Assembly (NCBI RefSeq): GCF_010500955.1
Contig: NZ_QVMJ01000001.1
Span: 62,001-126,000, forward strand
Direction: 5' to 3'
DNA length: 64,000 nt
Origin: Bacteroides sp. 519
Lineage (GTDB): Bacteria; Bacteroidota; Bacteroidia; Bacteroidales; Bacteroidaceae
Shown here: positions 59,192 to 64,000 of the stretch, piece after piece
Numbering within the stretch: position 1 is the stretch's first letter
Layout of the letters: each line of letters begins with the position of its first letter
The notes under the pieces: model-generated
Database searches by the model: none
Seen by the model: the letters and a program-made list of their open reading frames with translations, nothing else
What the model was told of the DNA's origin: nothing
Position numbers and translations under genes: made by a program

Positions 59192-62125
59192 ATGACTATG
59201 AAACCTTATTTGGTAAAATTGATTATCTGTATGGCAATTATAGCCAACAGTACGTATGCGCAAATACCTGTGCTTAACGTTAATAATAAAAATAGTGCGG
59301 AAGTGTATTTGCAATCGCTTGATATTCAGGTGGAAGTAACAGGGAATGTGGCGTTGACCAAATTCACCATGACATTTAAAAACCGTACAAGTAAAGTTCT
59401 TGAAGGAGAATTGTTGTTTCCGTTGCCCAATGGTGTTACCGCCAGCCATTATGCATTAGATATTAATGGTAAAATGCGCGAAGCAGTGCCTGTAGAGAAA
59501 GCCAAGGCAACTCAGGTATTCGAAGAAATAGTACACCGCAGGGTAGACCCCGGATTGCTGGAACGTGTAGAAGGAAATAATTTCCGTACACGTATCTATC
59601 CTATCCCCGCTCATGGTACACGAACCATTTCTATTGGCTACGAAGAAGAACTCCCTATCGAAGGTAATTCATTGTGCTACAATTTGCCGATGGACTACAA
59701 AGAAGCTATCGAAAACTTCTCGTTAAAAGCCACTGTTTTGCAAGGATCGGTAAAACCACAAACAGATAAGGCAAACGAATTGGTTTTTGATAAAGCAGGA
59801 ACTAACTATACAGCAGCTTTCTCACGTAAAAACTATAAGCCCGAACGGTCGGTTACTTTTTCTTTACCTATACAAAAGGAGATTCCTATGGTTTCAATGC
59901 AATCGGCGTCGGGTAGTTATTATTTTGTAGCCAGTTGTTTCCCCGAAAAAAAAGTACGTACCAAACAGTGGAGCAACCATATTGGAATTATCTGGGATGC
60001 ATCATTAAGTGGTTTAAAACGCGATACAAAAAAGGACCTGGAAGTTATACAGCAAATTGTAACCGAAACAAAAGATCTTACAGTTTCTCTTTACCTCCTG
60101 AATAACAAATTTACAAAATCCGGAACATATAAAATAACAAATGGTAACTGGGATGATTTGAAGAAAGCACTGGAATCTGTAATATACGATGGTGGAACAA
60201 ATTATAGTGCAGTAAGAACAGCAACACTTCCGGATAAAGAATTCCTGCTATTCTCGGATGGCCTTTCTACGTTGAGTAATGCAGATTTCTTTCCGAAAGA
60301 TCAAAAAGTTATGTGGCCTCGAGTACGCCAAAATGATTCAAATAAATCTATTCACTGCATAGTATCGGCCGCAGTGGCCGATTATAGTGCATTGAAACTG
60401 ATAGCTGCTCAAACCAATGGTAAATTTATAAATCTCAATTCGTTGTCGGCAACCCAACTTAAAGAAGAACTGACTACCGAAACGTTACACTTTTTGGGAG
60501 TAGAAAAAACAGATAATATAAAAGAGGTATACCCTTCTGTTGCTACTCCTGTCCGGAATAACTTTTCGATTGCAGGTATAACAGATGTTCCACAAACTCA
60601 ACTGGTTTTACTGTTTGGATACGGTAATAAAGTAGAAAAACGTGTTCTTGTTTCGTTGAATGCCAACCAGGCCAATCGCGAAGGAAACATTCATCGTATC
60701 TGGGCACAAAAGAAAATCAATGAGCTTGATATGGCTTATGAGCAAAATAAGGAGGAGTTAACAGAGTTGGGTAAACAATTTGGTATTGTTACACGTAACA
60801 CTTCGCTAATAGTGTTAGAAACAATAGAAGATTACATACAATATGATATAGTACCTCCTTTTGAATTACAAGATGAGTATTACCGTAGAATGAAAGAACG
60901 GTCGGCACAACAGGTACAAACACGAACTAGTTTGTTAAACAATGCTATTGCAGAAGCAAATGTATTGCAGGAATGGTGGAATAGAGACATTAAAAAGCAA
61001 AAGTCGAAATATCCTGTACCCGATAGCGAAAACGAACATAGGCAGCAAGAGGTACCGGAAATATTAGACGTTGTGGAATATCAAGAAGAGATGAGAGAAA
61101 TCTCGTCGGATGAGCTAGCTGATATGGCATTTGCTGATGTAGCATTTGAAGAGGAAATAATACCAATGGCTATGACTAAGATGGTAAGTGAACCATCTCA
61201 ACCCCAAATACGCATAACTCCCCTTAAACAGGATAGTGAATACATGAAATCATTAAAAGGTAAAGCCGATGAAGATTATGCTGTTTATTTGCGTCTTCGT
61301 GAGGAATACATCAATACCCCAACTTTTTATTTTGATATGGCCGATTGGTTTTATAAATTAAATGACAAAGAAAAAGCACTCCGTATTCTTACCTCCATTG
61401 CCGAGTTAGAGGTAGAGAATGCTTCCTTATTCCGTTTGTTAGGCTATAGATTAAAAGAGTATAACGAATATGAGTTGGAAATTTATATTTGTAATAAAGT
61501 AATTCAGTGGCGCCCCATGGAACCGCAAAGCTATCGCGATTATGCCCTTGCACTTTACGATAGTGGACGACAACAAGAAGCACTTGATACACTATATAGT
61601 GTATTAACACAATCGTATGCAACTAATATTGAGTCGAAAAGCTGTGGAATTGAAGAAGTTGTTGTTACGGAATTGAACCGGATATTAAATAAAAACACCA
61701 AATTAAAATCGTCAGGGATAGAAAAGCAACTCATAGCTCCCATGCCGGTAGATATAAGAGTTGTAATTAACTGGAACATGGATAATACGGATATCGATTT
61801 GCACGTAACCGATCCGAATAATGAAACCTGTTTCTATGGATATCGTGAAACCAAGATTGGCGGACGCATAAGCAGAGACATAACAAGAGGTTATGGCCCG
61901 GAACAGTTTATGCTGAAAAAAGCAATAAAAGGTAAATATGAAGTTTTTGTTAACTACTTTGGCGATTCGCAGGTAAAAGCCAGTGGCCCATCGACCATAA
62001 TGCTGGAGATTTTTACCAAGTACTCGGATAAGGAAGAGAAACGTGAAGTAGTTTGTGTACAATTATCAAAAGAACAGAAAGCTACACAAAATGGATTATT
62101 GAAAGTTGCGGAATTTGAATTTTAG
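59192..62125 (+). CDS. Secreted VIT/vWA-domain protein with DUF2135-like tail
   Basis: 977 residues with a signal peptide (cleavage after YAQ, near residue 24; ATG 59198 is an alternative start). Residues about 25-155 are a VIT domain (NRTSKVLEGELLFPLPNGV, then FEEIVHRRVDPGLLERVEGN), and about 260-430 a von Willebrand A domain with MIDAS D269-x-S271-x-S273 (DASLS). A long linker with acidic stretches follows, then TPR-like helices (about 710-800) and a DUF2135-like C-terminus (about 855-970; NMDNTDIDLHVTDPNNETCF). It is probably a surface protein for protein-protein contact. A -7-type TATCTTTG is at 59051-59058. Confidence 0.87.
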   Translation: MTMKPYLVKLIICMAIIANSTYAQIPVLNVNNKNSAEVYLQSLDIQVEVTGNVALTKFTMTFKNRTSKVLEGELLFPLPNGVTASHYALDINGKMREAVPVEKAKATQVFEEIVHRRVDPGLLERVEGNNFRTRIYPIPAHGTRTISIGYEEELPIEGNSLCYNLPMDYKEAIENFSLKATVLQGSVKPQTDKANELVFDKAGTNYTAAFSRKNYKPERSVTFSLPIQKEIPMVSMQSASGSYYFVASCFPEKKVRTKQWSNHIGIIWDASLSGLKRDTKKDLEVIQQIVTETKDLTVSLYLLNNKFTKSGTYKITNGNWDDLKKALESVIYDGGTNYSAVRTATLPDKEFLLFSDGLSTLSNADFFPKDQKVMWPRVRQNDSNKSIHCIVSAAVADYSALKLIAAQTNGKFINLNSLSATQLKEELTTETLHFLGVEKTDNIKEVYPSVATPVRNNFSIAGITDVPQTQLVLLFGYGNKVEKRVLVSLNANQANREGNIHRIWAQKKINELDMAYEQNKEELTELGKQFGIVTRNTSLIVLETIEDYIQYDIVPPFELQDEYYRRMKERSAQQVQTRTSLLNNAIAEANVLQEWWNRDIKKQKSKYPVPDSENEHRQQEVPEILDVVEYQEEMREISSDELADMAFADVAFEEEIIPMAMTKMVSEPSQPQIRITPLKQDSEYMKSLKGKADEDYAVYLRLREEYINTPTFYFDMADWFYKLNDKEKALRILTSIAELEVENASLFRLLGYRLKEYNEYELEIYICNKVIQWRPMEPQSYRDYALALYDSGRQQEALDTLYSVLTQSYATNIESKSCGIEEVVVTELNRILNKNTKLKSSGIEKQLIAPMPVDIRVVINWNMDNTDIDLHVTDPNNETCFYGYRETKIGGRISRDITRGYGPEQFMLKKAIKGKYEVFVNYFGDSQVKASGPSTIMLEIFTKYSDKEEKREVVCVQLSKEQKATQNGLLKVAEFEF

Positions 62126-62182
62126 TGAACTGATTTTACTTTCTTTTGTTTCATTATTATATTCTTTAGAACACAGTTGGTA

Positions 62183-64000
62183 ATGAAACACTTTCGCAGA
62201 TATCAAATAGACCGTAATAAAAAACTAGAGCCTTTTATACGAAGAATACTCGACATAACGTCGACTGTAATTAATCTGGCATCACTGCTTTTTATTATAG
62301 TTGTTATATACGAATATGGTTTTCGTACAACCGAAACACAAAATCAGGCTATTCAGACCTTCTATTATGTGGTCTGGATAGTCTTTTTTATAGATATAAC
62401 CTTTCATGTTTTTCTGCAATATGCCCGTTTCCCCAACCAGAATTACCGTAAACTGGCATGGGTGTTGAGCGTATTGGTTTATCTGGCATCGCTGCCTGCT
62501 ATTTTTCCCGAAGTAGGCAATAACGAGTATTATGCACCGATATGGAAAATACTTTCCAGCAATATATATAACCATACGGTATTATTAATATTCTCTTTCC
62601 TGAATCTTTCGCATGCAGTTATTAAATTGCTGGGTAAAAAAACAAACCCTTCATTGATACTTGCCGGCAGTTTTCTCATATTTATTATTATTGGAGCAGG
62701 ATTGTTAATGATGCCACGATGTACCATAAATGGCATAGCCTGGGTCGATTCATTGTTTGTAGCCACAAGTGCAGTTTGTATAACAGGCTTGTCGTCGGTT
62801 GATTTTGTGTCAACCTTCACCCCACAGGGGATGTTCATTGTAATTATACTTGTGCAAATTGGTGGGTTGGGAGTAATGACCCTAACAAGTTTTTTTGCCC
62901 TGTTTTTTATGGGTAATACGTCATTGTATAATCAGTTGGTGGTGCGCGATATGGTGAACTCAAATAGCATAGATTCGCTATTCTCAACTTTACTCTATAT
63001 ATTGGCCTTTACATTAGCCATAGAGATAGGAGGCATGCTGATAATCTGGGCAACCATACATGGCACTATGGATATGTCTTTGAAAGGAGAATTGCTTTTT
63101 TCGGCTTTTCATGCTATATCAGGATTCTGCAATGCCGGATTTACAACACTTCCCGGCAATTTAGGCGATCCTTTAGTTGTGCAAAACAATTCATTGTTGA
63201 TAACTATGGCATTCCTGGTTATTTTGGGTGGCGTGGGTTTTCCTATTTTGGTAAATCTAAAGAATGTAATTGTATATTATGCCAAACGTTTTTGGAGTTT
63301 GTTTGTTTCAAGAGAGGAAGACCCCGTTCTTTTACTACATCCTTATAACCTGAATACCCGGATAGCCCTAACCACCACCACAATATTATTTGTAGCAACT
63401 ACCATCTTCTTTGTTGTTTTTGAATGGAACAATGCTTTTGCCGGCTTATCGGTTGGCGATAAATGGACACAAGCTTTCTTCAATGCTGTTTGTCCGCGTT
63501 CAGGTGGATTTACTACTGTAAATCTTTCAACCTTTGGAGTGCAAACCATCCTTCTTTATATATTGATGATGTGGATTGGAGGAAGCTCGCAATCAACAGC
63601 AGGAGGTATTAAAGTGAATGCTTTTGCAGTAATAACCCTTAATCTATTTGCAATTCTCCGCAATTCGGATAGAGTTGAGGCTTTTGGGCGCGAGATACCC
63701 ATAAACTCAGTGCGACGTGCAAATGCTACTATGGTTATGTCGTTGGGTATTATATTTATATCTGTTCTTTTATTAAGTATCATGGAACCCGAGTTATCCT
63801 TGCTGTCGCTCACCTTTGAGTGTATATCGGCACTGAGCACTACTGGAGCCAGTTTAAACACCAGTCCGTTATTAAGTGATTATAGTAAGATTCTCATAAC
63901 AATATTAATGTTTATTGGCCGTATTGGTATTATAACTTTAATATTAGGACTTATAAAACAGAAACCGGATATTAAATACAGGTATCCGCAGGAACAAATA
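62183..64000 (+). CDS. trkH: TrkH/KtrB-family potassium transporter (3' end outside window)
   Basis: 606 codons are visible, open to the window edge. The four selectivity-filter loops of the TrkH family are present: VATSAVCITGLSS, FHAISGFCNAGFTT, FFNAVCPRSGGFTTV and FECISALSTTGASLN. The ATG at 62183 follows a short leader, and a hydrophobic N-terminal extension of about 110 residues precedes the first pore unit. The last residues (KYRYPQEQI) look like the end of this family, so only a few codons are missing. It takes up K+ or K+/Na+, normally with a TrkA/KtrA regulatory subunit, probably just downstream of the window. Confidence 0.93.
   Translation, partial: MKHFRRYQIDRNKKLEPFIRRILDITSTVINLASLLFIIVVIYEYGFRTTETQNQAIQTFYYVVWIVFFIDITFHVFLQYARFPNQNYRKLAWVLSVLVYLASLPAIFPEVGNNEYYAPIWKILSSNIYNHTVLLIFSFLNLSHAVIKLLGKKTNPSLILAGSFLIFIIIGAGLLMMPRCTINGIAWVDSLFVATSAVCITGLSSVDFVSTFTPQGMFIVIILVQIGGLGVMTLTSFFALFFMGNTSLYNQLVVRDMVNSNSIDSLFSTLLYILAFTLAIEIGGMLIIWATIHGTMDMSLKGELLFSAFHAISGFCNAGFTTLPGNLGDPLVVQNNSLLITMAFLVILGGVGFPILVNLKNVIVYYAKRFWSLFVSREEDPVLLLHPYNLNTRIALTTTTILFVATTIFFVVFEWNNAFAGLSVGDKWTQAFFNAVCPRSGGFTTVNLSTFGVQTILLYILMMWIGGSSQSTAGGIKVNAFAVITLNLFAILRNSDRVEAFGREIPINSVRRANATMVMSLGIIFISVLLLSIMEPELSLLSLTFECISALSTTGASLNTSPLLSDYSKILITILMFIGRIGIITLILGLIKQKPDIKYRYPQEQI

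Noticed and set aside
1..64000. tRNA, rRNA and riboswitch structures
   Set aside because: Read through the intergenic gaps without finding a cloverleaf, an rRNA segment or a known riboswitch core.

Overview
The window looks like chromosome of a strictly Gram-negative Bacteroidota member, most likely order Bacteroidales. The signs are a GH92/GH20/sulfatase glycan-degrading complement with Bacteroidota-type lipoprotein signals, promoter elements of the TTTG-N19-TAnnTTTG type (clear ahead of the GH20 gene and the Rpn-type nuclease gene), a LytS/LytTR two-component pair, a DUF4827 lipoprotein between the DHH-phosphoesterase and GlmM genes, a menaquinone (MenA) gene, a meso-diaminopimelate dehydrogenase and a TrpB2-type synthase. 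I cannot name the genus. No rRNA, tRNA, CRISPR array or complete insertion sequence was seen.

Layout. 1-8.1 kb: two GH92 alpha-mannosidases (the first cut by the window edge), hisS with an HD-domain gene starting directly on its stop codon, and a lipoprotein GH20 hexosaminidase. 8.3-12.8 kb: a visibly AT-rich cassette of four poorly known genes (secreted TPR protein, secreted zinc-phosphoesterase-like protein, glycan-binding/Hint protein, small membrane protein), followed by an Rpn-type PD-(D/E)XK nuclease. 13.8-22 kb: housekeeping and regulation (glmM, DUF4827 lipoprotein, DHH phosphoesterase, LytTR regulator and sensor kinase, ppk1, YfcE-like phosphodiesterase). 22-37.8 kb: a seven-gene minus-strand operon that mixes two transporter types: ABC ATPase, large ABC-2 permease, TolC, membrane-fusion protein, RND pump, a second RND pump fused to an ABC ATPase, and a second ABC-2 permease. 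37.9-44 kb: two envelope proteins, rmlB, an AAA-ATPase/PD-(D/E)XK protein and menA, whose start region is tandemly duplicated. 44.1-45.2 kb: a repeat-dense stretch around a short DUF4373-like gene. 45.2-58.9 kb: a metallophosphoesterase-PEP/pyruvate-binding operon, ddh, an S41 protease, an OmpA-like protein, endonuclease IV, a sulfatase, a Septu-like ATPase/HNH pair and trpB2. 59.2-64 kb: a VIT/vWA secreted protein and a TrkH potassium transporter cut by the window edge.

The most unusual signals are (1) the RND-ABC fusion and its hybrid operon, in which the fused ABC domain is plainly a paralogue of the stand-alone ATPase seven genes upstream; (2) a family of intergenic hairpins whose stems are built from different 7-8 bp tandem repeats while several share the same loop core CGATGCCGCA; (3) short-palindrome arrays with an exact 23-bp period and different palindromes at different loci; and (4) the AT-rich Hint cassette. 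All assignments are from reading the sequence and recalled family motifs; no database search was run.
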